Positions 1 to 10,559 are shown, numbered from the stretch's first letter. The stretch is DNA of 64,000 bases from Xanthomonas maliensis (GCF_009192945.1 NZ_NSET01000032.1:94799-158798); one strand, 5' to 3'. Translations and numbers: made by a program. Notes: generated from the sequence alone by a model not told the origin.

Positions 1-331
1 GCACCATCGCCGCCACCGCGCCGCTGGTGCGCTCGCCGCTGGCGATCAAGGCGATCTGGTGCGCCACGTAGCGCTCGGTCTGGCCGGCGATGCGTGGGTA
101 GAGCGGGACCGACGGGTTGCCATCCGGCCCATGGCAGGCCGCGCAGGCGGCCGCCTTGGCTTGCCCGGCCTTGGGATCGCCCCAGGTGGTCTTGGCCAGA
201 TCCACCTCCAGCGGCGCAACACGGACCGGTGGTGGGTCGGGAATCGGCGTCACGGCCGATTGAGCGAACGCGACCGCGGCGACGACCGGGACGGCGATGG
301 CGGCAAGGGCAAGCACACGAGCATGGCGCAT
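1..331 (-). CDS. Cytochrome c4 family protein (3' part cut by window edge)
   Basis: The reverse strand reads from an ATG at 331 to the window edge without a stop, giving about 110 residues. An N-terminal signal peptide is followed by a CAACHG haem-binding motif (CxxCH) and the context GPDGNPSVPLYPRIAGQ, typical of the first haem domain of periplasmic cytochrome c4. A full cytochrome c4 is about 200 residues with two such domains, so the second domain should lie beyond the left edge. It would carry electrons to terminal oxidases in the periplasm. It is divergent from engB. Another class I diheme cytochrome c is possible. Confidence 0.85.
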   Translation of the reverse strand, partial: MRHARVLALAAIAVPVVAAVAFAQSAVTPIPDPPPVRVAPLEVDLAKTTWGDPKAGQAKAAACAACHGPDGNPSVPLYPRIAGQTERYVAHQIALIASGERTSGAVAAMV

Positions 332-473
332 CAGCTAGAGCTCCGTATGGACCTGGCCCGCGCGCGTAAGGCTGTTGTGGCAGGCGTGCCGGATTATCGA
401 CATGGCTTCGGGCCAGGGTCAACGAACAGTGCAGCAAAACCGCCCGGGTCACCGAACGTGCGATCCTAGGGGG

Positions 474-1097
474 ATGTCACTGCTCATCGAACAAGCCCGC
501 TACCACCTCTCCGCCCACAACGCCCGGCAATTGCCCGACGACGGTGGCTGGGAGGTAGCCTTCGCCGGCCGCTCCAACGCCGGCAAGTCCAGCGCGCTCA
601 ACGCGCTGACCCGCCAGAACGCGCTGGCGCGCGTTTCCAAGACCCCCGGTCGGACCCAGCAACTGGTCTATTTCCAGATCCAGCCCGAGCGCTATCTGGT
701 CGACCTGCCCGGCTATGGCTACGCCAAGGTGCCACAGGAGCTGCAGGCGCACTGGCAGGCCTTTATCGACCGCTATTTCCGCACCCGCCAGGCCCTGCGC
801 GGTCTGGTGGTGGTGATGGATATCCGCCATCCGCTCAAGGACTACGACCTGCAGATGCTTGGCTATGCCGCCGAGCGCGGGCTGCCGGCGCATGCCTTGC
901 TGACCAAGGCCGACAAGCTCGGCCGCGGCCAGCAGGCGCAGACGTTGCAGAAGGTGCGCAAGGAGCTGAGCAATCGCTTCGGCGACAGCGTCAGCGTACA
1001 GACGTTCTCCGGCGAGTCGCGCCAGGGCGTGGATGTGTTGCGCGACATCGTCGGTGGCTGGCTGGGCCTGCAGACCGAGCCACCCGCCAGCGAGTGA
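474..1097 (+). CDS. engB: Ribosome biogenesis GTP-binding protein EngB (YsxC)
   Basis: The 207-residue product has the TRAFAC GTPase motifs in order: G1 GRSNAGKSS (about residues 32-40), G3 DLPGYGYA and G4 TKAD. These fit the essential GTPase EngB/YsxC that assists assembly of the large ribosomal subunit, and the length matches the family. The frame is open further upstream to 375, but the ATG at 474 (MSLLIEQARYHLSAHN) is where family similarity starts. The preceding AGGGGG gives a close ribosome-binding site. Confidence 0.95.
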   Translation: MSLLIEQARYHLSAHNARQLPDDGGWEVAFAGRSNAGKSSALNALTRQNALARVSKTPGRTQQLVYFQIQPERYLVDLPGYGYAKVPQELQAHWQAFIDRYFRTRQALRGLVVVMDIRHPLKDYDLQMLGYAAERGLPAHALLTKADKLGRGQQAQTLQKVRKELSNRFGDSVSVQTFSGESRQGVDVLRDIVGGWLGLQTEPPASE

Positions 1098-1318
1098 GTC
1101 CGGCGTGGCAAGTCGGCCCGTGTCGGTGGCACGCGCGTGCGGGCGGCGATCGCCGCGCTGCACGCTTCACGTCGTCCAGTCCCACGGCGTGGACCGCGGT
1201 GCGACGGCCGTGCGTGCCACTGGCCGGTGATCGCGGCTAGCGTTCGAGCATCGGGCGCGAGCATCTCCTCCGATCATGCATTGCCAGCGATGCCGTGCAC
1301 CGCCTGGGTGGCGTCGCG

Positions 1319-2014
1319 CTAGAGATTGACGCCGAATAGGCGGCCGACCGCGCTGGTGGCGAGCATCGCCGCCGCGCCCCAGCACACCACGCGCAACGCG
1401 CCACGCAGGCCGGGCGCGCCGCCCGCGCGTGCTGCCAGGGAGCCGGTCAACCACAGCCCAAGCAGTGTGGCGGCCACGGTCACCCACACCTGGCGGCCCG
1501 CAGGCGCCAGCAGCACGGCCAGTAGCGGCAGTGCCCCACCGCAGCAGAAGGCGCAGGCCGATGCCAGCGCGGCCTGCAGTGGCCGCGCGCGCAGGGTCTC
1601 AGTGATGCCCAGTTCCTCGCGCGCATGCGCGCCCAGCGCATCGTATGCGGTCAGCTGTTCGGCGACCTCGCGCGCAAGCGTCGCATCCAGCCCACGCTGG
1701 CGGTAGAGGGTGGTCAGTTCGTCGAGTTCGCTCTGCGGATCCTCGTGCAGTTCGCGACGCTCCACCGCCAGATCGGCCTGCTCGGTGTCCACCTGCGATT
1801 GCACCGACACGTATTCGCCAGCGGCCATCGACATCGCACCGGCCACCAGTCCGGCGACACCGGTCGCCAGTACGGCGGCCCCGCTCGCGCCGCTGCTGGC
1901 CACGCCGACCACCAGGCCGGCGACCGAGAGGATGCCGTCGTTGGCGCCGAGCACCCCGGCGCGCAGCCAGCCCGCGCGCTCGCCGCGATGCCGTTCGGGA
2001 TGGGAGGTGTGCAT
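1319..2014 (-). CDS. VIT1/CCC1 family membrane transporter
   Basis: The 231-residue product begins MHTSHPERHRGERAGWLRAGVLGANDGILSVAGLVVGV. The GANDGI motif in the first membrane helix, the GEYVSVQSQ motif after helix 2, the charged cytosolic loop (roughly residues 75-145) and three more hydrophobic segments near the C-terminus are the layout of the VIT/CCC1 family, which moves Fe2+ or Mn2+ by proton exchange in studied members. Bacterial substrates are less certain. The frame stays open upstream to 2206, but that extension is Arg/Pro-rich and has no family similarity, so the ATG at 2014 is preferred. Confidence 0.85.
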   Translation of the reverse strand: MHTSHPERHRGERAGWLRAGVLGANDGILSVAGLVVGVASSGASGAAVLATGVAGLVAGAMSMAAGEYVSVQSQVDTEQADLAVERRELHEDPQSELDELTTLYRQRGLDATLAREVAEQLTAYDALGAHAREELGITETLRARPLQAALASACAFCCGGALPLLAVLLAPAGRQVWVTVAATLLGLWLTGSLAARAGGAPGLRGALRVVCWGAAAMLATSAVGRLFGVNL

Positions 2015-2148
2015 CGGACGCCTGCATGGGAGGGGTGGCTCGCAGCCTAGCCCAGCGCGGCGGGTCCCGTCCCGATCGTGTCTGACGGGCGCTGCGCCTG
2101 GAATGCTGCAACACCGCCGATAGCACTGTGGGGCGGGGCGCGGCGAGC

Positions 2149-2154
2149 TATAGT
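2149..2154 (+). promoter_or_regulatory. Possible -10 element (TATAGT) upstream of gshA
   Basis: TATAGT matches the sigma-70 -10 consensus at five of six positions and lies 64 bases before the preferred gshA start. No convincing -35 box was found. If real, transcription would start near 2161, which argues against translation beginning at the in-frame ATG at 2128. Confidence 0.35.
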
Positions 2155-2217
2155 GCGGGCCTTGCGATGGCGGCGGAACGTCCCCACATCGCTTCACCTT
2201 CTGCACGAGTGCTGCCC

Positions 2218-3582
2218 TTGTCGAGCCCCAGCCACGTTGCCGAGACGCCGATCACCGACCGCGCCGAACTGGTCCAGGTGCTGGCCTCCGGAGAAAAGCC
2301 CGAAGCGCAGTGGCGCATCGGCACCGAGCACGAGAAGTTCGGCTTTCGGCTGGACGACCTGCGCCCGCCGACCTTCGATGGCGCGCGCGGCATCGAGGCG
2401 CTGCTCACCGGCCTGACCCGCTTCGGCTGGACCCCGGTGCAGGAGGGCGGCCGCACCATCGCCCTGCTGCGCGACGGCGCCTCGGTGACGCTGGAGCCGG
2501 CCGGGCAGCTGGAGTTGTCCGGCGCGGCGGTAGAGACCCTGCACCAGACCTGCGTGGAGACCGGCACCCACCTGCGCGAGGTCAGCGAGGTCGCTGGCGA
2601 ATTGCAGCTGGGCTTCCTGGGGATGGGCTTCCAGCCGAAATGGCGGCGCGAGGACATGCCGTGGATGCCGAAGGGGCGTTACCGCATCATGCGCGACTAC
2701 ATGCCCAAGGTCGGTGGACTCGGCCTGGACATGATGACGCGCACCTGCACCGTCCAGGTCAACCTGGACTATGCCGACGAAGCGGACATGGTGAAGAAGT
2801 TCCGGGTGTCGCTGGCGCTGCAGCCGATCGCCACCGCCCTGTTCGCCGACTCGCCGTTCACCGAGGGCGCTCCCAACGGCTACCTCAGCTATCGCTCGCA
2901 CATCTGGACCGATACCGATGCCGATCGCACCGGCATGCTGGATTTCGTCTTCGAGGATGGGTTCGGCTACGAGCGCTATGTGGATTACCTGCTCGACGTG
3001 CCGATGTACTTCTCTTACCGCGATGGCGTCTACCACGATGCCAGCGGGCAGAGCTTCCGCGACTTCATGCAAGGCCGGCTGCCGGCGTTGCCGGGCGCAT
3101 TGCCGACGCTGCGCGACTGGTCCGATCACATGACCACTGCGTTCCCGGAAGTGCGGCTGAAAAAATACCTGGAGATGCGCGGCGCCGACGCCGGTCCGTG
3201 GAATCGGCTGTGCGCGTTGTCGGCGTTCTGGGTCGGCCTGCTGTACGACCAGACCGCGCTGGACGCGGCCTGGGACCTGGTCAAGGACTTCACTCTGGTC
3301 GAGCGGCATGCGCTGCGCGACGGAGTGCCGCGGCAGGCGCTGGGCCTGCCGTTCCGTCAGGGCACGGTGCGCGACCTGGCGGTGCAGGCAGTGGCAATCG
3401 CCCGCGAAGGCCTGCGCCGTCGTGCACGCCACAATCGCGACGGCCAGGACGAAACCGGGTTCCTGGATGTGATCGCCGAGATCGCCGACAGCGGCGTCAC
3501 GGCGGCCGACCGCAAGCTGGCGCTCTACCGCGGCGCCTGGAACGGCGATATCGACCGGGTTTTCAGCGAATTCGCTTACTGA
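2218..3582 (+). CDS. gshA: Glutamate-cysteine ligase, plant/alpha-proteobacterial type
   Basis: The product is a glutamate-cysteine ligase of the GCS2 family, catalysing the first, ATP-dependent step of glutathione synthesis in the cytoplasm. IGTEHEKFGF near the N-terminus, the central TLEPAGQLELSG strand and PKWRREDMPWMPKGRYRIMRDYM are diagnostic. The start is uncertain: the frame is open from ATG 2128 and ATG 2167, but I prefer TTG 2218 (MSSPSHVAETPITDRAEL, 454 residues), which fits the usual family length and leaves room for the TATAGT promoter. Glutathione also feeds the formaldehyde operon about 4 kb downstream. A hairpin follows the stop. Confidence 0.9.
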   Translation: MSSPSHVAETPITDRAELVQVLASGEKPEAQWRIGTEHEKFGFRLDDLRPPTFDGARGIEALLTGLTRFGWTPVQEGGRTIALLRDGASVTLEPAGQLELSGAAVETLHQTCVETGTHLREVSEVAGELQLGFLGMGFQPKWRREDMPWMPKGRYRIMRDYMPKVGGLGLDMMTRTCTVQVNLDYADEADMVKKFRVSLALQPIATALFADSPFTEGAPNGYLSYRSHIWTDTDADRTGMLDFVFEDGFGYERYVDYLLDVPMYFSYRDGVYHDASGQSFRDFMQGRLPALPGALPTLRDWSDHMTTAFPEVRLKKYLEMRGADAGPWNRLCALSAFWVGLLYDQTALDAAWDLVKDFTLVERHALRDGVPRQALGLPFRQGTVRDLAVQAVAIAREGLRRRARHNRDGQDETGFLDVIAEIADSGVTAADRKLALYRGAWNGDIDRVFSEFAY

Positions 3583-3587
3583 GGGAC

Positions 3588-3612
3588 GCGCCGCCGGCTC
3601 GGTTGGCGGCGC
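3588..3612. terminator. Hairpin between convergent gshA and sensor kinase genes
   Basis: A perfect 8-bp GC stem (GCGCCGCC at 3588-3595 with GGCGGCGC at 3605-3612) with a 9-base loop sits in the 55-base gap between two convergent stop codons. No long T run follows on either strand, so termination strength is uncertain. Confidence 0.5.
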
Positions 3613-3637
3613 TTCGCAGAACAGTCTCTGGCGTTGC

Positions 3638-5050
3638 TCAGCGCCGTTCGGCGATGCAAGGCAGGCGCACGGTGACGCGTAGTCCGCTGCTTGGCCGGTT
3701 GTCCAGCTGCAGATCGCCGCCGTGGGCGAGCACGATGCTGTGCGCCACCGCCAGGCCCAGCCCGATGCCGCCGGTATCGCGATTGCGCGAGGACTCCCCG
3801 CGCACGAACGGCAGCAGCAACTGGTCGCGTTGACGTGGATCGATGCCCGGGCCTGCATCGTCGATCCACAGCACGCCTTCATCGCCGTCGCGGTGCAGGT
3901 ACAACTGCGCGCGCTTGCCGTATTTGAGCGCGTTGTCCACCAGATTCATCACCGCGCGCCGCAATGCCAGCGGGTCGCCCTCCACGGTGATCGGCGCCCC
4001 TGCCGCCAACACCACGTCCGCCCCGATGTCGGCCGCGTTGTCGACCACGCTTTCGACCAGCAGGCGCAAATCCAGCCGGGCGCGTTCGCCGCGATGACGA
4101 TCGTTCTGGATGAAGTCCAGCGCGGCGGTGATCATCGCCTTCATTTCCGACAGATCGGCCAGTGCTTTGTCGCGCAGCGGCGGCTGCAGGCCCTCCAGTC
4201 GGAAGGACAGCCGTGCCAACGGGGTCCGCAGGTCGTGGGCGATCGCCGCCACCATATGGGTGCGCTCGTTGACCAATCGATTCAGGCGCGCCTGCATGGC
4301 ATTGAAGGAGTCGGCTGCGCGCACGATTTCCGGCGGGCCGCTGCGCTGCAGGGCCGGTGCGTCCGGATTGCGGCCCAGGCGGTCGGCCGCCTCGGCGAAG
4401 CGTTGGATCGGTGCCGACAATGCGCGCGAGAACCACCAGGCCAGCGGAACGTTGGCCAATAGTCCGGCCAGGAACAGCAGCAGGATGTGGGTCTTGAACT
4501 GGGCCGAGAGCTGGCGGCGCGGGGACGCCACACTGCGCCAGTGGCCATCGTCCTGCTGCAGCGCCGCAGTGAATCCATCCAGCAAGGGGATGCCTGGGGT
4601 CAGTCGCTCGTTTTCCCAGGCTTCGGGCCGGTCGGCCGGCGGCAAGGTCGGACGGCCACCGGGCACGGCGGCCTCATCGGTGTCGGCCGCATCCGGGGGC
4701 GCGCCGAGCCAGTCTCCCTGCGCTGGATCGGCGCTGCGATAGAACCGCACGCGTTGCACGGGCACGTCCAGCCAATGGGCCAGCAGCGTTTCGGCGAAGG
4801 CGTCACGCACCCGGCCCGGCGGCGGCACTGGTTCCTGCGCCAGCGTTTGCACACTCAAGCTGCGACTGCCGGCCGGCATGCGGGTGGAGAGCAGCGCCAC
4901 CACTTCCGGCGGGTGCACCGGCGGCTCGTACACCGGTGTGCGCATGACCAGCAAGGCGATACCGATCGCCTGGGCGGTGAACAAGGCGACCGCCAACAGC
5001 ACAAAGGTGCGGGCAAAGATCGACAGCCCGCGCTGGGGCGTCCGGCTCAC
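3638..5050 (-). CDS. Two-component sensor histidine kinase, EnvZ-type
   Basis: The 470-residue product has a transmembrane helix at about 12-36, a periplasmic sensor domain, a second helix at about 187-207, a HAMP linker, a HisKA box AIAHDLRTPLARL with the phospho-acceptor at His272, and a HATPase domain (N box NLVDNALKYG, G box DAGPGID and GGIGLGLAVA). It starts with GTG at 5050, overlapping the response regulator stop by four bases (GTGA), so the two are translationally coupled and almost certainly cognate. The stimulus is unknown. The sensor domain is proline- and acid-rich around residues 74-145 and I do not recognise it. Confidence 0.9.
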   Translation of the reverse strand: MSRTPQRGLSIFARTFVLLAVALFTAQAIGIALLVMRTPVYEPPVHPPEVVALLSTRMPAGSRSLSVQTLAQEPVPPPGRVRDAFAETLLAHWLDVPVQRVRFYRSADPAQGDWLGAPPDAADTDEAAVPGGRPTLPPADRPEAWENERLTPGIPLLDGFTAALQQDDGHWRSVASPRRQLSAQFKTHILLLFLAGLLANVPLAWWFSRALSAPIQRFAEAADRLGRNPDAPALQRSGPPEIVRAADSFNAMQARLNRLVNERTHMVAAIAHDLRTPLARLSFRLEGLQPPLRDKALADLSEMKAMITAALDFIQNDRHRGERARLDLRLLVESVVDNAADIGADVVLAAGAPITVEGDPLALRRAVMNLVDNALKYGKRAQLYLHRDGDEGVLWIDDAGPGIDPRQRDQLLLPFVRGESSRNRDTGGIGLGLAVAHSIVLAHGGDLQLDNRPSSGLRVTVRLPCIAERR

Positions 5051-5766
5051 AGGCGTGAGACGGACGGCAGCAGCATGTAGCCTTCGTTGCGTACGGTGCG
5101 AATCAATTCGGTATGGACGCGCTCATTGATCTTGCGGCGCAGCCGGCTGATCTGGCTATCGATCGCCCGGTCGTAGACATTGGTATCGCGCCCGCGCGCA
5201 TGGTCCAGCAACTGATCGCGGCTCAAGACCCGCTGCGGATGCTCGACGAAGGTGCGCAGCAGGGCGAATTCGCCATCGGACAGGTTGATGAAGATGCCGG
5301 TGGGGTCGCGCAGGTCGCGGCGCAGCACGTCCAGGCGCCAGCCGGCGAACTCGTAGATCGTGCCGGTCGGCTCGGCCTGCTCTTGGCTGGCCTGGCTGCG
5401 GCGCAGCAGCGCACGCACGCGCGCCAGCAGCTCGCGCGGGTTGCAGGGTTTGGCCAGGTAGTCGTCGGCGCCCACTTCCAGGCCGATGATGCGGTCGGTG
5501 TCGTTGCCCAGGGCGCTGAGCATGATGACCGCCGGCGAACCGCGTTCGCTGGCCAGCGAACGGGCCGCGCTCAGGCCATCTTCTCCAGGCATCATCACGT
5601 CGAGTACGATGAGGTCGGGGCGGTGGCGGGCGATGCTCGCACGCATCTCTGCGACGTTCTCGGCATCGTCGACCTGGTAGCCGTGGGCGCCGAGGAATTC
5701 CCCGATCAGCTTGCGTAGGTCTGGATCGTCGTCGACCACGAGAATGCGGGGATGGGGTGTATCCAT
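5047..5766 (-). CDS. OmpR/PhoB-family response regulator
   Basis: The 239-residue product has a receiver domain with acidic pocket VDDD (12-14), phospho-acceptor Asp56 (LIVLDVMMPGEDG) and the Lys in DDYLAKP, followed by a winged-helix DNA-binding domain (LSDGEFALLRTFVEHPQRVLSRDQLLD, then VYDRAIDSQISRLRRKI). The ATG at 5766 (MDTPHPRILVVDDD) is chosen because the family begins there; the frame is open to 5826. It is first in a two-gene operon with the kinase at 3638-5050. It resembles OmpR, but the regulon cannot be read from the sequence. Confidence 0.92.
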   Translation of the reverse strand: MDTPHPRILVVDDDPDLRKLIGEFLGAHGYQVDDAENVAEMRASIARHRPDLIVLDVMMPGEDGLSAARSLASERGSPAVIMLSALGNDTDRIIGLEVGADDYLAKPCNPRELLARVRALLRRSQASQEQAEPTGTIYEFAGWRLDVLRRDLRDPTGIFINLSDGEFALLRTFVEHPQRVLSRDQLLDHARGRDTNVYDRAIDSQISRLRRKINERVHTELIRTVRNEGYMLLPSVSRL

Positions 5767-5902
5767 AATGCTCGTCGAGTGGGGCGCGGCGTTGGGGCCG
5801 CGCCAGGTGGTGGCGTCTGGAAACATGAGGCTCGCTGCGGCGGGGCTAAGCCCGCATCATAATGCGCGAATTTGTCAACTTTTGGCACACGTATAACGCA
5901 AC

Positions 5903-7000
5903 ATGAAAGACATGGACATGGCGCTGAATCCCCTCACCTCGTCGCTGGCGGGCGCTGAGCATGCGATTCCTCAGGCAGGCTTCCCGATGATGCGGGTGAT
6001 CAGCCGCGACAACGGGGTTGGCCTGACCCGCGATTTGCGCCTGATGGCGCAAACCCTGCGCGGGGCCGGGGTGCCGGTGCAGGAAGTCGGATTCACCAGC
6101 CAGCGGCTGCAGGACAGCGCGCGTGAAATGCGGTTGTGGGGCAGTCGTGCGCTGTTTGGCCGGGTGCCGCTGCAGATCTTTTCCGAGCGCGTCTACGCGC
6201 GCTGCCTGCCGTTGGCGCAGACCAACCTGCTGGTGCCCAACCCGGAATGGCTACTGCCCAAGTGGCTGCCGTTGCTGCCGCGGTTCGCGGCGGTGTTGTG
6301 CAAGACCCGTCACGCCGAGCGCATCTTCCGCAGTCTGGGATGCCATACGCGCTTCATCGGCTTCACCAGCCCCGATCGCTACGATCCGCAGGTCCCGCGC
6401 CAGCGGACCTTCTTTCACCTTGCCGGGCGCAGCACCGCCAAGGGCACGGGGCTGTTGCTGGAGACCTGGCTGCGCCACCCGCATTGGCCGTTGCTGACGG
6501 TGGTGCAGAACCCGCGCACCGCCGGCAAGCAGGTGGTGGCCGCCAATATCGACCACCGGATCGGCTATCTGGACGAGGCTGCACTGCAGCGCCTGCAGAA
6601 CGCCAACCTGTTCCATCTGTGCCCGTCAGAGGCGGAAGGCTTCGGCCATTATCTGATGGAAGCGCTCAGCGTCGGGGCGATCACCCTGGCCACCGATGGC
6701 GAGCCGATGAACGAGTTGGTGCGGCCAGAGCACGGGATCCTGATTCCGCCGGCGCAGATCCATCAGCGCCGGTTGGCCTCGTACTACCACGTCGACGCCG
6801 ATGGCATCGCGCAGGCGGTGGAAGCGGCGCTAGCGCTGTCGTCGGCGCAGATCGAGACGCTAGCGGCCAATGCGCGTGCGCACTACCTGGGCAACGACTC
6901 CGCATTTGCCGCGCGTTTCCGTGGCGCGGTGCTGAGCTGCCTGCCCGACCTCGGGTTGCACGAGCCTCTGGATATCGCCCAGGCCAGTATCGACCGCTGA
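5903..7000 (+). CDS. Glycosyltransferase, group 1 (GT4-like)
   Basis: The 365-residue product has a GT-B-like arrangement. The C-terminal half carries HLAGRSTAKGTGLLLETW, then HLCPSEAEGFGHYLMEALSVGAITLATDGEPMNELV, the nucleotide-sugar binding E-x7-E type motif of GT4 enzymes. No signal peptide or membrane segment is visible. Donor and acceptor are not predictable, and it stands alone rather than in a polysaccharide cluster. TATAAC at 5891-5896 may be a -10 box but would give an almost leaderless message. In-frame ATGs at 5912 and 5918 are alternative starts. Confidence 0.75.
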   Translation: MKDMDMALNPLTSSLAGAEHAIPQAGFPMMRVISRDNGVGLTRDLRLMAQTLRGAGVPVQEVGFTSQRLQDSAREMRLWGSRALFGRVPLQIFSERVYARCLPLAQTNLLVPNPEWLLPKWLPLLPRFAAVLCKTRHAERIFRSLGCHTRFIGFTSPDRYDPQVPRQRTFFHLAGRSTAKGTGLLLETWLRHPHWPLLTVVQNPRTAGKQVVAANIDHRIGYLDEAALQRLQNANLFHLCPSEAEGFGHYLMEALSVGAITLATDGEPMNELVRPEHGILIPPAQIHQRRLASYYHVDADGIAQAVEAALALSSAQIETLAANARAHYLGNDSAFAARFRGAVLSCLPDLGLHEPLDIAQASIDR

Positions 7001-7151
7001 CCCGGCGGGTGCCGGTGCGCATGGCACCCGACTCCCTGCGCGCTGCTGCGTCGCGCGGTGGCCGCTGTCTGCGCGGCGGGATCGCGTCGTCGCGCTCTTG
7101 ACGCATTCCCAGCATCGATCGTTTCGCGCTGCTGGCCACCTGGGATCGGCT

Positions 7152-7180
7152 CTGGCATTCCGTTGCAGGAGGTCTATACT
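7152..7180 (+). promoter_or_regulatory. Probable sigma-70 promoter of the frm operon
   Basis: A -35-like CTGGCA (7152-7157) and a -10 TATACT (7175-7180) are separated by 17 bases. The -10 box overlaps the FrmR operator at 7176-7192, so repressor binding would block polymerase directly. Confidence 0.6.
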
Positions 7181-7192
7181 GCCCCCCAGTAT
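7176..7192. promoter_or_regulatory. FrmR operator (RcnR/CsoR type-1 site)
   Basis: The site is ATACTGCCCCCCAGTAT. On the reverse strand this reads TACT-GGGGGG-C-AGTA flanked by A/T, which is exactly the TACT-G6-N-AGTA form known for RcnR-family repressor sites. It lies 16 bases before the frmR start and overlaps the -10 box, consistent with autorepression relieved by formaldehyde. Confidence 0.8.
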
Positions 7193-7207
7193 CGAACCGG
7201 GCCACGC

Positions 7208-8654
<1,447 letters not shown>

Positions 8655-8718
8655 CCGGAGGGCCAGGAGCGGCGCGCGGCCGCTTCCGCGCACAAGCCAG
8701 TAAGCCGGGAGATTTACG

Positions 8719-9294
8719 ATGACGCCTGTATCGATTCATCCTTCGGTGGACCAGGGAGTGGCACGGAACGCCACGGAAAGCTTCACGGGAGGGGTCCTGC
8801 AATGCCATTGCAGCAGCGACAAGGTGACCGTGGCGGTGGCAGCGCAAACCGCGCATAACCACGCTTGTGGCTGCAGCAAGTGTTGGAAGCCCGATGGCGC
8901 GACGTTTTCATTGGTAGCGGTGGTGCCGCGCGACAAGGTCAGCGTGACGGCGCATGCGGAGAAGCTGGGTGTCGTCGACGAGAGCGCGGCGATCCAGCGG
9001 CATGCCTGCCGTCATTGCGGTGTGCACATGTACGGTCGCATCGAGAACGCGGAGCATCCGTTCTACGGATTGGATTTCGTGCACACCGAGCTGTCGCCGC
9101 AATCGGGTTGGTCAGCGCCCGGGTTCGCCGCCTTCGTGTCTTCCATCATCGAAACCGGCACGCCGCCGGATCAGATGGAGCAGATCCGCGCACGGCTGAC
9201 GGCGCTGGGCCTGCCGCCCTATGATTGCCTGTCGCCGGCATTGATGGATGCCATCTCCACCCATGTCGCGCGCAAGAAGGGCGTGCTGCATTGA
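8719..9294 (+). CDS. gfa: S-(hydroxymethyl)glutathione synthase (formaldehyde-activating enzyme Gfa)
   Basis: The 191-residue product has the zinc-binding cysteine pattern of Gfa: LQCHC (about 28-32), CGCSKCW (about 51-57) and [12 protein letters not shown] (about 95-106). Gfa-fold proteins bind glutathione and were described as accelerating its condensation with formaldehyde; whether this is true catalysis or glutathione carriage is debated for the family. Its position between frmA and fghA supports a role in the same pathway. GGGAG before the ATG at 8719 is a good ribosome-binding site. Confidence 0.93.
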   Translation: MTPVSIHPSVDQGVARNATESFTGGVLQCHCSSDKVTVAVAAQTAHNHACGCSKCWKPDGATFSLVAVVPRDKVSVTAHAEKLGVVDESAAIQRHACRHCGVHMYGRIENAEHPFYGLDFVHTELSPQSGWSAPGFAAFVSSIIETGTPPDQMEQIRARLTALGLPPYDCLSPALMDAISTHVARKKGVLH

Positions 9295-9344
9295 TTCAAC
9301 CGCGGCCGGTGCCCTCGCGCCGGCCGCTGCTTACGAGGAAGTCC

Positions 9345-10175
9345 ATGGAACGCATCGAACACCGCGCCTGCTTCGGCGGCTGGCAGGACGTTTACCGGCA
9401 TCGCTCCGAGACGCTGGACTGCGACATGCAGGTCGGCGTGTATCTTCCGCCGCAGGCCGCCGCCGGCCCGTTGCCGGTGCTGTACTGGCTCAGCGGGCTG
9501 ACCTGCACCGAGCAGAACTTCATCACCAAGGCCGGGGCGCAGCGCTATGCGGCCGACCACGGCATCATCCTGGTGGCACCGGATACCAGCCCGCGCGGGG
9601 AGGCCGTCGCCGATGCCGAGGGTTACGATATCGGCAAGGGCGCCGGGTTCTATGTGGATGCCACCGAGCAGCCGTGGGCGGCGCATTACCGCATGTACGA
9701 CTACGTGCTCAACGAGCTGCCGGCGCTGATCGAGTCGCAGTTCTCCACCACCGTGGCGCGCGCCATCAGTGGCCACTCGATGGGGGGGCACGGTGCCCTG
9801 ACGATCGCCTTGCGCAATCCTGGCCGCTATCGCAGCGTATCGGCGTTTTCGCCGATCGTGGCACCGAGCCAGGTGCCCTGGGGCGAAAAGGCGTTCGGGC
9901 AGTACCTGGGCCAGGATCGCGACGCCTGGGCGGCCTACGACGCCACCGCGCTGATCGCGCGCGCTTCCGAACGGCTGCCCTTGTTGATCGATCAAGGCGA
10001 TGCCGACGAATTCCTGGACAGCCAGCTGAAGACGTCGTTGTTCACCCAGGCGGCCGATGCGGCCGGCTATCCGGTGAAGGTCCGCCTGCAGCCGGGGTAC
10101 GACCACAGCTATTACTTCATCGCCAGTTTCATCGGCGAGCACATCGCCCACCACGCGGCCGCACTGCGCGGCTGA
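9345..10175 (+). CDS. fghA: S-formylglutathione hydrolase
   Basis: The 276-residue esterase-D-like serine hydrolase releases formate and glutathione from S-formylglutathione, the last step of the pathway. The nucleophile elbow is GHSMGG with Ser145; the acid is in DQGDADEF (about Asp221) and the His is His254 in GYDHSYYF. The LTCTEQNF oxyanion-hole region is typical. The start at ATG 9345 (MERIEHRACFGGWQDVYRH) follows GAGGAAG; the frame is open upstream but that part overlaps gfa and is dissimilar. Last gene of the frm operon. Confidence 0.95.
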   Translation: MERIEHRACFGGWQDVYRHRSETLDCDMQVGVYLPPQAAAGPLPVLYWLSGLTCTEQNFITKAGAQRYAADHGIILVAPDTSPRGEAVADAEGYDIGKGAGFYVDATEQPWAAHYRMYDYVLNELPALIESQFSTTVARAISGHSMGGHGALTIALRNPGRYRSVSAFSPIVAPSQVPWGEKAFGQYLGQDRDAWAAYDATALIARASERLPLLIDQGDADEFLDSQLKTSLFTQAADAAGYPVKVRLQPGYDHSYYFIASFIGEHIAHHAAALRG

Positions 10176-10220
10176 TCGTGACTGATCCCTGGCGTGCGCA
10201 GCGATGGCCTGGACCATCGC

Positions 10221-10559
10221 TCAGCGCACGTCGCGCAGTTCCCAATGCGAGCCGGCGAGCGCATGCAGCCGTTGCTTGAGCAGATCGCCGGGAATGCTGG
10301 TGGTGGCGACCAGGTCGACGCGGACCTCGCGTTGTTTGCCTGTCACCGTGGCGCTGGGATCGGTGACACCGAGCCGGGGGTCGACCTCGTCCGGGTCTGG
10401 CTGCAGCTGGCGCCAGCGCTCGAACCAGGCGGGATCGCGCAGGGCGGCCTGCAGTTGTTCGGCGAAGGCCTCGGCACCATGCGCGCTGAAGCTGACCGAC
10501 GGCGCGCTGCCGCGGGCCTGGGCGGGATCGGGAAGGCTGATCGAATAGCTGACGGCCAT
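10221..10559 (-). CDS. Conserved hypothetical protein, 112 residues
   Basis: I do not recognise a named domain. The product begins MAVSYSISLPDPAQARGSAPSVSFSAHGAEAFAEQLQAALRD and has no signal peptide, membrane segment or cysteine cluster; it looks like a small soluble alpha/beta protein. It is convergent with fghA and 68 bases downstream of the DegV gene stop on the same strand, so co-transcription with degV is possible. The codon pattern (G/C at third positions) matches its neighbours and supports a real gene. Confidence 0.65.
   Translation of the reverse strand: MAVSYSISLPDPAQARGSAPSVSFSAHGAEAFAEQLQAALRDPAWFERWRQLQPDPDEVDPRLGVTDPSATVTGKQREVRVDLVATTSIPGDLLKQRLHALAGSHWELRDVR

Noticed and set aside
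5880..5902. Sigma-54-like promoter (TGGCAC) before the glycosyltransferase gene
   Set aside because: The matching TTGC element at the correct spacing is absent.
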